Positions 1 through 13,138 of a DNA stretch of 64,000 nt are shown here, one piece after another. The position numbers were made by a program, and so were the translations under genes. The notes below the pieces were generated by a model. It saw nothing but the letters and a program-made list of their open reading frames with translations, searched no databases and was not told the origin of the DNA. The first letter of the stretch is position 1, and the number at the start of each line of letters is the position of its first letter. This DNA is from Mesostigma viride (taxonomy: Eukaryota; Streptophyta; Mesostigmatophyceae; Mesostigmatales; Mesostigmataceae): contig RPFO01000026.1 of assembly GCA_009746045.1 (NCBI GenBank), positions 3,469,108 through 3,533,107 on the forward strand, read 5' to 3'.

Positions 1-480
1 TTTCGCCCCGAGCAAGCCGCACGCTTTGCCAATAATTCCCAGTTCCCACTGCCCAGCAAGACTTTTTTCCATGCGATTATACCATGCGATATACTTTAGG
101 AAATTTCGGTGGAAGATACTTGGAAATTTCGTTACGGTCGTATCTCCAGTGAAAATCTGAAAAATTTCTCCGCTCGGACTGAACCACAATCAATTTCCGC
201 GTACCATTCGATATACTAAATAGAATTTTGCGTTTCCGTTCAGCAACGCTATGAACGTTGTCGTTCGTAACGGAAATTACCGTCTCGATTGATTCTATTT
301 CCCCTGTTCAGGCGTGAACGTTTCTGTTCAGCACGTAACTGTCATTTCGTCTCGCTTGCTTATCAAATTTCACATCCCACGTCCTGTGCCTAAAGAAGTT
401 TTAGTACAGATATCAGTTCGCCAAGAATTTGTTTGACGCTTAAAATAGTCAACGCGCCGTAATTCCTGAGGCCGCGCGGA
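1..480. other. Intergenic, no gene seen
   Basis: No convincing coding sequence. The segment is moderately AT-rich and already contains isolated GTTCAG/TGAAC hexamers (for example near 307-335) like those that become dense in the tandem repeat that follows, so it may be a diverged edge of that array. Confidence 0.5.
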
Positions 481-2460
481 TTGGCGAGACGCCCCACCTG
501 CCCGCAAAAGTCTGAACATGTTCAGCGTTTCAGCACCCGTTCAGGAGATGTGAGACTCGATCTCCAAGGTTTGGGGATTTTCTTTGTACTACGGCGATTG
601 GCCATCTCGCTACGGTCCTGTACGTCGTCCGCTCCCGCGCTAGGGGGCGCGGGGGACGGCCCCACCTTCGGCCTACGGCCTCGGCCAAAGTTTTCGGGCG
701 TCATAAATCGTAGTTACATTAGGGGACAAGTTGGGGGCCCCTGCGGGGCCCAGACTTTTTGGCGCCTGAGCGGGCGATTGGCGCGTACACCCGCGGGATG
801 CGTCCTCGGGAACGCCGGCGCCACGCGGGGTGCGCAGTGCGAAGGGGCAGTGGCCGAGGGCGCCGAGGCGGGGGGGCCAGCGGGAGCCCAAAAATTTCGG
901 TTCCGTACGGCCGTTTTTGGGGCTGAGCCCCCTGCTTTTCACAGTTTCTAGCCGTTTTTTGCCACGCTCCCCGTCTGAACACGTTCAGTTGTGTCATCCC
1001 GCTAAAATTGGCACGAAAATTGCGTGGGAAGTAGGCCGAACCGAAAATTTAACCGACAAACCGTTCAAAATAGGGTTCGAACTAAATTTTCCGCACACTT
1101 CTCGTTCAGTCTGAACAGTCGAAATTTCCCGTTCAGTCTGAACCCTTAGTATTTCTAGTATTTTGTTTGGAGAGAGATCCTTCGTGTATAAACTCTTCCT
1201 CCCAGCCGTATATGCCCCCGGCATTTCTTGCGCATTTTGCTGAATTCAGCTTCTGTTCAGAATAGGTAAGACTCGATCTTAGGAGGGTGTGACGGCGTTC
1301 AGACTAGCGGTTACGGGCCGTTACTCGCGGCTCCGCAGGATTTCAGGATTTGCCCTCGTTCGTGGGGGTGCGATCAGGCCGTACGGTACGGCGCCCGCGG
1401 CGATGTCAGGATGTTCGGGTTTCTCCCTTGCGCAACACGATCGTAGTTAAGTAGGGGACAAGTTGGGGGCCCCTTCGGGGCCCAGACTTTTTGGCGCCTG
1501 AGCGGGCGATTGGCGCGTACACCCGCGGGGTGCGTCCTCGGGAACGCCGGCGCCACGCGGGGTGCGCAGTGCGAAGGGGCAGTGGCCAAGGGCGCCGAGG
1601 CGGGGGGGTCCAGCGGGAGCCCAAAAATTTCGGCTTCGTACGGCCGTTTTTTAGGCGGAGCCTCCTGCTTTTCACAGTTTCGAGCCGTTTTTTTCCCACG
1701 CTCGCCGTCTGAACACGTTCAGGTCAGTAATCTCGCTAAAATTGGCACGGAAATGGCGTGGGAAGTAGGCCGAACCGAAAATTGAACCAAAAACCCGTTC
1801 AGAAAAGTGTTCGAACTCAATTTTCGTTCAGTCTGAACACTCAAAATTTTTCGTTCAGTCTGAACCCTTAGTATTTGTAGTAGGATGTTTGGAGAGAGAT
1901 CCTTCCCGTAGTAACAAGTTAATCAGCCGTATATGCCTCACGGCATTTCTCGTGCATTTTGCTGAATTCGGTTTCTGTTCAGAATTGGTGAGACTCGATC
2001 TTAGGCGGGTGTGACGGCGTTCAGGCGAGCGGTTACGGGCCGTAACTCGCGGCTCCGCAGGATTTCAGGGATGGCCCTCGATCGTGGGGGTGCGATCAGG
2101 CCGTACGGTACGGCGCCCGCGGCGATGTCAGGATGTTCGGGTTTCTCCCTTGCGCAACACGATCGTAGTTAAGTAGTTGACAAGTTGGGGGCCCCTTCGG
2201 GGCCCGGACTTTTTGGCGCCTGAGCGGGCGATTGGCGCGTACACCCGCGGGGTGCGTCCTCGGGAACGCCGGCGCCACGCGGGGCGCGCAGCGCGAAGGG
2301 GCAGTGGCCGAGGGCGCCGAGGCGGGGGGGCCAGCGGGAGCCATAAAATTTCGGCTTCGTACGGCCCATCCGCCGCAGGCGGAGCCCCCTGCTTTTCCCA
2401 GCTTCGAGCCGTTTCCTGGCACGCTCCCCGTCTGAACACGTTCAGGCAAGTCATCTCGCT
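481..2460. repeat. ~725-bp tandem repeat, block 1
   Basis: About 2.7 head-to-tail units. Anchors recur at fixed spacing: the string CGGGCGATTG at 771, 1503 and 2225 (732 and 722 bp apart) and GACGGCGTT at 1291 and 2013 (722 bp). Each unit has a GC-rich core containing the inverted repeat GGGGCCCC/GGGGCCC and an AT-richer half packed with GTTCAG and CTGAAC, often as palindromes such as GTTCAGTCTGAAC and CTGAACACGTTCAG. Open frames of 60-157 codons occur on both strands of every unit but change frame between units and resemble no family, so I read this as satellite-like non-coding DNA. The right edge is abrupt at about 2460, in mid-unit. Confidence 0.85.
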
Positions 2461-3499
2461 AAAGGTCCACAGGGACGAAATAATTACGTACATGCAAATT
2501 CGATGCTATGGCGGTGCAGAAAACTGATTGGTGTAGGAGCATCGATGCATGGATTCGTTCCAAATATTGTAGGCATTTTTTATGAGTTATGGCTGGGACG
2601 AGTAGGTCATCCAGCAACATCTGGGTGTAGTTCGTGGCATGTTTCCCTACCCTTTTGGGAATGCCCTTGCAAGGGCCAGGCCAGGTCAGAATATGCCGCC
2701 CTGGCCGGCCAAGCCGCTGGGGGCCTGCCAGACCAAAGTCCCTATATGAGTGTGCTTTGGTCCCAGTATGGACACTAAACTGTTTTAGGTTAGTTTGTGG
2801 ACATTACCATGCATGGTGCAACTGGCTCCTATTTTTAGGCGCGAGTTGGACACGATTTGAGGGCTAAAAGCTAAAATTGTTTGCTGAGACAGCTAGCCCG
2901 CAACACACGTAGCATAGGTGTCACACTTCATGTAGTGTTCAAGTTGGGGCATGATGCAGACAATGTTTGTACCAACTCTGATTTATTATAATGAGTTGTC
3001 TTGAGCACTTCATAATGAGATTAGCACAACTCATTTTAAGACACACCACCGCATCTTTATCAAACAATCCCATCCAATTCCCAACTTCACCATGGAATGG
3101 CCATCAAATGCTAGCATGTGCACGATCGCTCATGCCCACTTCAAAATCACCTTAAGAAAGAAAGTTTTGTATTCGCTAACTTCTTTATAACCACCACCAG
3201 TATGGGGCAACCACAGGCCCTCACTGTGACCACTGTGACCACGGCAAGGGCACGCCATCACATGCAGCCATAAATGTATCTAACGAAGCAAGGCCAGCTG
3301 GTATCCAGGCGGCATGTTGCCACCACACACGTCTCGGTTACGGCGCGGTCACCCATCTTCATGTCCCTGCAAATATGCACCCCATAACAACGTGTGACAA
3401 CCCACAAGACCCCACGGTGCCCTTTTGCGGGATCGCAGGGCATGGCAGGGCATGTGCGTGTGTACCACCCCTACCTGCCTGCCCAACGCCCCACTCCCC

Positions 3500-3500
<1 letters not shown>
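2461..3500. other. Intergenic, no gene seen
   Basis: No supported gene, RNA or repeat. The longest open frames (about 90 codons) lack recognisable motifs. This is the start of the 3.6-kb segment that separates the two blocks of the 725-bp repeat. Confidence 0.5.
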
Positions 3501-4700
<1,200 letters not shown>

Positions 4701-4739
4701 CCTACACATGCAAAGGAAACAAACATGGCCCCGCTGGCA

Positions 4740-5240
4740 CAATGCAAAGCACACCTGGTTGATCAGGTAGCGGGCACGCCTGCACAATGAGACATCAAAA
4801 TTACACAGCCAGCAAAGCAAAATCCAGTGTGCAAGCCGATGGGGCCTACGTTTGACAGCAAATATGATGAATCCATGTAGAAAAATGGCACAACACATGG
4901 TTGCCCACCTGCACGTACAGCCCAGTAAAAATTTACGTGCAGCAAACTGTCTACCCATGCGTGCATTTGGCTTCAGCCCAGTAAAAATCTGCACAACACA
5001 AAATCTGCACAACACAGCCATTAGAGCAAAGCAAAATGTTCAGTGTTCAAGCCACTTGGGCTAACTTTGGATATGCTGGATGGAAGCAATATAGCACAGC
5101 ATGACACATCCCGTGGACGCTCACCTTCACCCATATAGCCCAGTGAAAACCCACGTGCAAAGCAAGGCAGCTTATCACACGCAAAACCACCATCAACGTC
5201 AGGCAGCACAGCAGTCAACGACTCCCAAAATCGGTGCATG
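4740..5240. repeat. Degenerate ~215-bp repeat
   Basis: Two diverged copies can be aligned: GCAAAGCAAAAT at 4812 and 5026 (214 bp apart), followed in both by a CAGTGT-CAAGCC-GGG string, and CCCAGT-AAAA with an ACGTGCA box at 4921 and 5139 (218 bp apart). An extra CCCAGTAAAAATCTGC lies at 4978. No coding potential is evident. Confidence 0.65.
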
Positions 5241-6053
5241 AGCAATCATCCATGAGCAATCATGGGCTTTCCCTGCCCAGTCTGTTCCAGAAGAAAGCAA
5301 CACGGATAACGTGGCAATGACATTCCCAAGGAGAATGAAGAGGACGCACCCCACGGATACGACAATGGAAGACAGACTCTTGGTCCGGTACGTGCACGCT
5401 GCGACCAAGAAAATTCGTCTGGAAAAAGGGAAATTGCATAAGATTACGGTAAACGTAAATCACATTAGATAAAAGCAGATACATTGACCACATCTTTGAC
5501 ACAAATCGCCATCGCCAGCGTTCGTCCCGTGCCAAGGAATCCAGCGCTCAATCGCAACTGTCTATGGTGACATCAGACATTCGTTTGCCCCATCCCACGT
5601 CTTCCATGAACAGCAAAACTGATTTTACAAGGCGTGACATACGTAAAACTGAGGAATGACGACAATGAAACAAAGCAATCTGATGACGACGTTCAATTTC
5701 CAGGTCGCTGGCTATTGTACAGCAAATGGCATAGCGACACGGACCTCTCCCACGCAGGTAGCACGGGGTTGACGCCCCGCCAGCTCCGAAAGTTTCCTAC
5801 GTACTCTTCCAATACAAACTTTTGATGTATAAAAGCCATGAATTCGCATTCCCCATCCCGATTTCACATGCTACGTCGCCCGCCATCGCCAGCCAGCAAC
5901 AACTATGGTTGCTTCCGCATCACGTCGCTTTGTTTCATGTAAGTTTTTTGCCCCGACCATGCCGCTTTTATTATTCACGGTCACTTTACCCATTGCCACT
6001 GCCCAGCCTGGTGCGTTCGACGCGACGCTCGCCCCGCCCTGCATGCGAACTAA
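5241..6053. other. Intergenic, no gene seen
   Basis: No supported gene or repeat. Short open frames on both strands have no recognisable motif. Confidence 0.5.
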
Positions 6054-7456
6054 AATTTGGTACGGTTCGACCGGTCCAACTTTCCCCGTTCAGCCTGAAC
6101 ACTTCTAGTCCGTATTTTTGTCAGGGTCCGAGGCTGGGGGGGCCAGCGGGAGCCCAAAAATTTCGGTTTCGTACGGCCGTTTTTTGGGAGGAGTCCCTTG
6201 CTTTTCACAGATTCGAGCCGTTTTTTGCAACGCTCCCCGTCTGAACACGTTCAGTTCAGTAATCTCGCTAAAATTGGCACGGAAATGGCGTGGGAAGTAG
6301 GCCGAACCGAAAATTCAACCCAAAAACCGTTCAGACTAGGTTCGAACTAAAATTTCTGCACATTTCTCGTTCAGTCTGAACACTCGAAAATTTTCGTTCA
6401 GTCTGAACCCTTAGTAAATGTAGTAGGATGTTTGGAGAGAGATCCTTCCCGTAGTAACAAGTTAATCAGCCGTATATGCCCCCCGGCATTTCTCGCGCAT
6501 TTTGCTGAATTCCGTTTCTGTTCAGAACACATCAGACTCGATCTTACGAGGGTGTGACGGCGTTCAGGCCGGCGGTTACGGGCCGTAACTCGCGGCTCCG
6601 CAGGATTTCAGGATTTGCCCTCGATCGTGGGGGTGCGATCAGGCCGTACGGTACGGCGCCCGCGGCGATGTCAGGATGTTCGGGGTTCTCCTCTGCGCAA
6701 CACGATCGTAATATAGTAGTTGACAAGTTGGGGGCCCCTTCGGGGCCCGGACTTTTTGGCGCCTGAGCGGGCGATTGGCGCGTACACCCGCGGGGTGCGT
6801 CCTCGGGAACGCCGGCGCCACGCGGGGTGCGCAGTGCGAAGGGGCAGTGGCCGAGGGCGCCGAGGCGGGGGGGCCAGCGGGAGCCCGAAATTTCGGTTAC
6901 GTACGGCCGTTTTTTGGGCTGAGCCCCCTGCTTTTCAGAGTTTCGAGCCGTTTTTTGCAACGCTCCCCGTCTGAACACGTTCAGTTCAGTCATCTCGCAA
7001 AAATTGGCACGAAAATTGCGTAAGAAGTAGGCCGAACCGAAAATTCAACCGAAAAAACCGTTCAGAATAGGGTTCGAACTAAATTTTCTGCACATTTCAC
7101 GTTCAGTCTGAACACTAAAATTTCCCGTTCAGTCTGAACCCTTAGTAAATCAAGTAGGATGTTTGGATAGAGATCCTTCCCGTAGTAACAAGTTAATCAG
7201 CCGTATATGCCCCCCGGCATTTCTCGCGCATTTTGCTGAATTCAGATTCCGTTCAGAACTGCTGACACTCGATCTTAGGAGGGTGTGACGGCGTTCAGGC
7301 GAGCGGTTACGGGCCGTAACTCGCGGCTCCGCAGGATTTCAGGAATAGTAGGCGTTCGTGGGGGTGCGATCAGGCCGTACGGTACGGCGCCCGCGGCGGT
7401 GTCAGGATGTTCGGGTTTCTCCCTTGCGCAACACGATCGTAATATAGTAGTTGATC
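6054..7456. repeat. ~725-bp tandem repeat, block 2
   Basis: About 1.9 further units of the same family as 481-2460. GACGGCGTTCAGG recurs at 6556 and 7287 (731 bp), CGGGCGATTG is at 6768, and the GTTCAG/CTGAAC palindromes are present (for example GTTCAGCCTGAAC near 6090). The block begins in mid-unit and ends at about 7456 just before an ATCC microsatellite. Sequence similarity to block 1 is high, suggesting the blocks were once one array, later split or expanded from the same source. Confidence 0.85.
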
Positions 7457-8182
7457 CGACAATCCATCCATCCATCCATGATCCATCCACCGAATTTGTC
7501 CCGAATTTGCAAGCATAAGGGTGAGGTTCTTCCGAAAATTGGCTCCGCCGTAGAGTTTCAACGGGCAAGTTGCAAACACGCACGTTACTTGATACAGATT
7601 TCTGTAGTGGATCCAAAGACCGGCGAACGGGGAAACTGGGAATGCGACCTCTTGATAGCGCGTGGAAGTCATCTATGGCAGATCGAAGGGTGGGAATAGC
7701 CTAGGCCAGTAGGGGTCGAATTTAGATAGGACCGACGTCTCATCACGTCTTGCAAAAAAGCGACCTTTTAATTAGGGGCGGAGCCGTACGGGATACACTT
7801 GTTTATTTAATTTTTATTGTACTAATTCGAAAAAGGAAATGATGTTTTTTTTTCGGAAATAGGGTGAATTTTGGCCGTCGGAGCGTGAGAGGAACTTCGG
7901 GAATAGGTCGTACCCCTGTAAAAAAATGGTTCGGGACCCCGTGAGAGTGGCCTATAATAACCGGCGTGGGAATTGGGATATATAATGAGAGGCGGCCGGC
8001 GATGCCTGCACGTTAGGTGCACATGCCACGAAATGCGGCACGGCGAGAAGACGACTTCTTTACTATAATGTCATCATTCGGTCAGGCACGGTAGTTATTC
8101 CTGGTGTTTGAAGGACATTCGGCAGCAACCTGACATGCAAGCCTACCAGCTTTTATCGTGGGTCCGCTGCCTGTAGCCTGCA
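7457..8182. other. Spacer with ATCC microsatellite and possible promoter
   Basis: Contains a short (ATCC)n run at about 7463-7490 and otherwise no gene. A TATATAAT string at about 7979-7986 lies roughly 200 bp upstream of the ATG at 8183 and could be the core promoter of that gene. This is inference only, since no transcript data are available. Confidence 0.4.
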
Positions 8183-9793
8183 ATGGCGAATTCGAAACTT
8201 CGAAAATGCGCGGTTTGCCTCTTTCTGCTGACCCTGCATGGACTGGCGACGGCTTCGAGTCGACGTCAGCATCACAGCAGCTCCATGGTGCACGGGTTTC
8301 CATCGAGAGCTCTTCAAGCACGCCTGGAAAAGGCACGGGCTGAGCAAGCCCGTGCGGGTACCGCCGGCCAACGAACTGGCTGGCACGCACCTAGCGTCCA
8401 GTATGCCGGAGTCGGAAGCAAATATGGGGCGTCGAAGCGATATTTACGCCAACATGCAGCAGCCGCGTCCAAGGCTTGCCCCGAGCCAGGCGACTGCGCC
8501 GAGCAATGGACCTGCGCGCCCGAGTGCCAGATCGCCCTCCGCGACAGCCGGCCGGCATGCAAGCCCAGCGGCCAAGCCCACCTCACGAAACCCTTCAGCG
8601 CCACGATCGAGACCAAGGCGTCGAACAATCGCGTCCTCTGCTTCAGCGCGGTCGCGTTTGGGAACATGGATGTGGTGAACAATGTGGCGGGCAACGTGGC
8701 CAGCACGCAGCACTACTGCGACTGGGCGCTGCTCTCCTACTCGGGCCAAGCGGCCGCGTGGTCACACCACCTGGACAGCCTCGAGGCGTCCTACCCTGGC
8801 ATCCGGCACCGCGTGCGCATCCTGGCGGACCTGCAGCGGCCAGACATCCTGCCCTCGCACGGCTGCGGCCTCCCTTGGAGCAGCCACGACAAGCAGCTCG
8901 GGTGGCACCTGCTGGCGACGCAGCACGCTTCCATCCTGTCCCAGTACGCGCTGATCCACCTGCTCGACGAGGACATGTTCCTGCCCAGCTTTGACTACGA
9001 GAGCTTCATGGCCGACCTGGTCTGCGGGCTGCCGCAGGGGACACCCATGGTCGCGCAGCCGGTATACCAAGGCATCAAGGACGAGTTTGGTTACCTCACG
9101 GACGAGTTCTGGCTGGCCCAGCCGCACGTCCCCGTGGTGGTGGAGACAAACCACGTGGAGATCGGCGCGCCGCTGCTGTACATGGGCTTCTTCTTCTGGC
9201 TGATGAGCCACGTATACCTGCACCAGCTGCACCTGCACTGGGACGTGGACTGGGGGCAGGACCTCGTCTGGTGCAACGCGGCACGCCACTACATGCAAAC
9301 GGTGCTCGGGTTTGAGCTAGTGGAGAACCACCCACACGAACAAGATGTGGTCGCCTGCGCGGTGTACCCACGCACGCCGCTCACGTCGCGGGACTTCAAC
9401 ACGTTGGGGGATACGGAAAAGAACGGCTACAGTGTCCGGGGGAAAGTGACCCTGGCGGCCTATGAGACGGTCTACCCGTTCTGGTTCGTGGACCCCGACA
9501 AGACGGGCGTGCTGCGCATGTTGAACGAGAGCACCTATGGCGGAGAGGATGGTGGGGGCGCCGCAACCTGCTGCTGGAGGGAGATTCTGGAATCGGAGCG
9601 CATGCTGATATTTGAGGACGATGAGGACCCTGGCGAGGTTGAGGTCCCTGGCCAGGGTGCGGACCCAGACCCAGGTGCATTGCCTGGTCAGGGATCTGTG
9701 GCACCTGCCCAGGTTACTCTTGTGCCTGCCAAGGATGTGGCAGCTGACCAGGGAAGTGGGTGGCCCAACCAGGGGGGTGCAGTACTGGGATAG
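8183..9793 (+). CDS. Secreted/Golgi-lumen glycosyltransferase-like protein
   Basis: A 536-residue open frame with natural-protein composition and no visible introns. Residues 1-26 form a hydrophobic N-terminal signal or signal-anchor (core CVCLFLLTLHGLA-like). A Cys-rich stretch (Cys 99, 105, 111, 115, 126) precedes a globular region of about 150-440. There the acidic motif LLDEDMF (DED at 262-264) and a later DWGQD (356-360) resemble the order of acidic motifs in DUF707-type glycosyltransferase-like proteins (the family's WDED and GWG-D signatures). From about residue 480 the protein becomes acidic and then a Pro-Gly-Gln repeat encoded by a minisatellite. The first ATG is used because the signal peptide begins there. 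Function is inferred from motif layout; a different GT-A family remains possible. The stop at 9791-9793 may reflect an indel (see findings). This is the only probable host gene in the window. Confidence 0.6.
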   Translation: MANSKLRKCAVCLFLLTLHGLATASSRRQHHSSSMVHGFPSRALQARLEKARAEQARAGTAGQRTGWHAPSVQYAGVGSKYGASKRYLRQHAAAASKACPEPGDCAEQWTCAPECQIALRDSRPACKPSGQAHLTKPFSATIETKASNNRVLCFSAVAFGNMDVVNNVAGNVASTQHYCDWALLSYSGQAAAWSHHLDSLEASYPGIRHRVRILADLQRPDILPSHGCGLPWSSHDKQLGWHLLATQHASILSQYALIHLLDEDMFLPSFDYESFMADLVCGLPQGTPMVAQPVYQGIKDEFGYLTDEFWLAQPHVPVVVETNHVEIGAPLLYMGFFFWLMSHVYLHQLHLHWDVDWGQDLVWCNAARHYMQTVLGFELVENHPHEQDVVACAVYPRTPLTSRDFNTLGDTEKNGYSVRGKVTLAAYETVYPFWFVDPDKTGVLRMLNESTYGGEDGGGAATCCWREILESERMLIFEDDEDPGEVEVPGQGADPDPGALPGQGSVAPAQVTLVPAKDVAADQGSGWPNQGGAVLG

Positions 9794-10206
9794 GGTTCAT
9801 TGGGACATGTGGGACCTGCGCAGGGCGTGCTGGCCCAAGGGAAGACGCTGCCCAGCGTGTGGCGACTGTCCCGGACCATTTGCGGCCATCCCAGGGCGTG
9901 GTGCCCAGCCAGGGTACGTTGCTGGCCCAGGGCCGTGGGATCCCTGCCCAGGGTGTGGGGCCTGCCTGGGGACAAGGAGGGCCCGGCCAGGGGTCATTGC
10001 CTGGTCAGGGACCTTGGGTGCCCGGCCGGGTATGTCCCGAACCTGCCAGGGATGTGGGGCCCGGCCAGGGGCATGGTGCGTCTTGCCAGGGTGTGGGGCC
10101 CAGCCAAGTTGCGGTGACTGGCCAGGGTGCGTCGTCCGCCCAGGCACGTTTCGGGCCTGGCCAGGGTCCCTTTCCAGGCTTGCCGTCCTCCTCCGACTAT
10201 TTTTAG
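9630..10206 (+). repeat. PGQG-coding minisatellite
   Basis: Imperfect units of roughly 20-36 bp built around GGCCAGGG/CCCAGGG. They encode Pro-Gly-Gln-Gly repeats in the last ~55 codons of the upstream gene and continue for about 400 bp beyond its stop. After the stop the repeat stays open in a different frame (9760-10206), ending in a short LPSSSDYF tail and a TAG. Confidence 0.75.
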
Positions 10207-10851
10207 CTCAATACCAGTGTATAATCGTGTATACCACCCACAACCAGTGGTGGGATGGACCCCCATCATCTCTTGGGTACCCCTAGGTCAGCAGTGCATG
10301 ATATTCTATTATATGGTTTCAGGGGTGCTGGCATGGGACCCTTAATCAAACACCTTAATCAATAAATTAATTAATTAACTTTAATAATTAATTACAAAAC
10401 GCTCCGAGAACCGCGAAAAACGGATTTCTAATTCCGTCACCAAATTGGCGCGAGATCCCGAAAATCTGGTGTGCGGGATGGTGCCGACGAGGCCAAAAGT
10501 CACGCAGCACCCATGGCGGCCGTGAAAATCCTAGTGGCGGTTTTGAGAACACATTAAGGAAAGCCAATGCATTTTAAGCCGTCATAACTCATCTACTTCA
10601 CGCACATATTTTTTTATCCTCAAGAAATCGGCCCATTTTTCTGGGGAAACAGGAAATAGGCGGGCAATTTCGCGGGCTCGGGTCACGTTCGCTGCATTTT
10701 TCAGCGGACCCCCGAAAAGTCGCACCGGAAACTTATCGAACATAGCTCGAGGTAAGCCGCTTGTACGACTCTGTGGCTAATTCAAAAAATTTTGACCGAA
10801 AAACTTTTTGTTCAAATGACTGCCATTGTAAATGCCCCGTTAATTAATTAA
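10207..10851. other. AT-rich spacer, no gene seen
   Basis: No coding potential. It contains two TTAATTAATTAA-type runs (about 10,350-10,395 and 10,838-10,855); the second ends in the TTAA that flanks the element beginning at 10,856. Confidence 0.6.
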
Positions 10852-10855
10852 TTAA

Positions 10856-13138
10856 GGGGACGGGACACCCCCGAATTTTTTGGCGCCAAAAAATTCGCGC
10901 TGGAGCCGAAGGTCACAAATTTCACGAGCACGGTGCGCGCACCCCTTGCGGAAGTGGCCATGGCGACTGCGTTCAGGCGAAACTACCACACTAGGGCAGG
11001 CGAAATGCAAAAATTTTACTCGAATCTAAAAGGAGATGAGTTTATGATGTTAGTTTGTGGCGGAAATCAGCTGGTTTACAATATCGCTGTTGTTTTTTTA
11101 TGCCATCGGCATGGGGGGTAATCTGAATTTTTTGGTCGCGCGGAATGAAATAGAATTTATGATAGCGGCTGTAAAATAGCGGTTTTGGGGGCTGTTCTGA
11201 CCTTGAAGCAGGCATTAATATAGGTTGCATCGAATTCTAAACCGAGCTGGTGCTTTTTGCCAGATTTTCGGCCATTATCGGTAAGTAATTGTTCAGACCT
11301 GCGCAGTGCGTGTCTGACCTGTCCATGGAAGAACGGCTGTTGTTGCGCGCCTGGGCGAGGGATTTACGAGGGCAAGGTACAGATTTGTCGCGAGTGTTAT
11401 CTGCTATCGGTGCTTTCTTATATGAGCTCATCGTTCGAGGTTTTTTGCGTTCTTTTTGGGCAGTTTCCGCCAGCTAGCTCGCCGTCGCTTGCCGTTGTGT
11501 TGTCGAATACCTGGCAGCTTTAGATTGTTTTCGTTGATGTCGTGATCAGGGCCGCTTCAGTCGCAGCCTATAGCTCTTCGGGAAGGTATAAGGCATTTCA
11601 TAAAACGTGTTCTGGCAACGATGTTGTGCGTATGGACGCTTCTTGTTGTTTGAGAGTGACGCACCCTCTCCTCACAGGCCGCAGCGGCATCACAGCGCTC
11701 ATGCGGTGAAGGGCCGCCAATGGTTTCTTTGCATTTTATCGTGCAGGGATGGAAGTGTTATAGTGATGATGATGTTGGAGATATTGCATTTGTGTGACTG
11801 CATGTAAATAGCTGGCACCAATGGTTGTTTGAGCTTTCCTTTGTTATGATGATGTGACAAGACTACAATGTGCTGAGCCAACCATGGTTGACATGCATGA
11901 CTGCATGCAAGCTATATATACCATGTTCCTGCTTGGTTCCTCGCCCTCCATAGTCCCAGCTTGTCATCCATGCCGGGGAGGACAGTTTAGGAGGTGTTGT
12001 TGAGTTGATTAGCTTGGTTGGCATCAACCTTACACTCTAACCTGGGAGAAACATAGGAAATGCTGCTTATGCGTATTAGGGCTACCATAGTCAAGGCTAT
12101 GCACATATTTACAAGGCTGGCCATGCTGGAGGGATGATGAAGACATATGAGGTGCATGGCCACCCCTTTGTACTTTGTAAACATACTCTGCATGGTTTTG
12201 GTGCATGTTGGATGGCATATTAAGTGGCACTGTGGGGTTACTAACTTACTGAGTGGTCCTTAGTGCCTTGTCATGTGGTCATATAGGAAACCCATCAACT
12301 TGAGCAGTTCTTGTCGCAATGACCCCCCACATTGAGCATGCGTTGCCGTCAGCGTGCAAGAGTTGATTATGTGTGCTTTGGTCAGTTTGCAGATGTCTTT
12401 GATGAAGAAGGAGGTGCTAGTGTGGCTAAATGGTTACTCTAATTTCCTTGTAGCGTCTACATGGGTGGCCGTCTTGGAATGGTTGTAACTTGGGCAGTTC
12501 TTGTCAGAATGGCGTCAAACCTTGAACATAGGAGGTACCATATGTGCAGAGAATGGTAGTATGTGGTTTGGCCAGTTTTCATGAGGCTTAGATGTATAAA
12601 GGGGTGTTGGTGTGGTTAAATACTAGCTAAAACCTCCCTTAGCTTCGTCACAGGTGGCAATCTAGGAATATCCATCAAATAGGGCTGCGCTTGTCAGAAT
12701 GACCTGAAAATTTGGGGCTGCATGTCCCCCCCTCTCTAGTATTTGGGAATATATGATTTGGCACTATTGCATGTGTTTATGATTTGTTTTATTTTTTTTG
12801 TTTAAAAAAGGACCCTTTTTGCGGGAAAATCCATCAATGTGTCTAAACATCATTATTTTGTGCTCAAAATTAGGCAGGCTTTCTCAAAAGTGGGGGAACT
12901 ATGCGGGAATATATGATTTGGTCCCAATATATGTTTGCCCATTGTCCTAGGAAAAATGTGACTAAAATAGCGTCTTTTTCTATTTTTAGCGCGTAACCGG
13001 TGTATGGTGGGGGCTAGTACCACCCCCAAGTGGCTGGGAAATTTTTTGTAAATCATATTTATGGTCCCCAATCATAATTGGATTTTTAGCACATGCATAG
13101 GTATGGTTTCCAGAAAAGTGCCCTTTAGGGGTGTCCCC
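10856..13138 (+). mobile_element. Non-autonomous DNA element R1 (TTAA-type)
   Basis: First of three related copies in the window (others at 40,636 and 44,284). The left end GGGGACGGGACAC directly follows TTAA (10,852-10,855); the probable right end is GTGTCCCC at 13,131-13,138. Extended similarity to the second copy includes a GGAAGTGGCCATGGCGACTG block near the left end (10,948), an internal block at about 11,290-11,460 matching 42,790-42,960, and the TAGCGTCTTTTTCTATTTTTAG block at 12,969 matching 44,094. No transposase-like frame is present. The right TTAA is not preserved here. Assignment to a TTAA-targeting (piggyBac-like) class rests on the second copy. Confidence 0.65.

Noticed and set aside
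481-2493. Multiple 60-157-codon frames in the 725-bp repeat
   Set aside because: They recur with each unit on both strands, shift frame between units and resemble no family; GC-rich DNA with few stops explains them.
9688-10269. Antisense Pro/Gly-rich frames over the PGQG minisatellite
   Set aside because: Shadows of the repeat; the sense strand has the coherent gene upstream.
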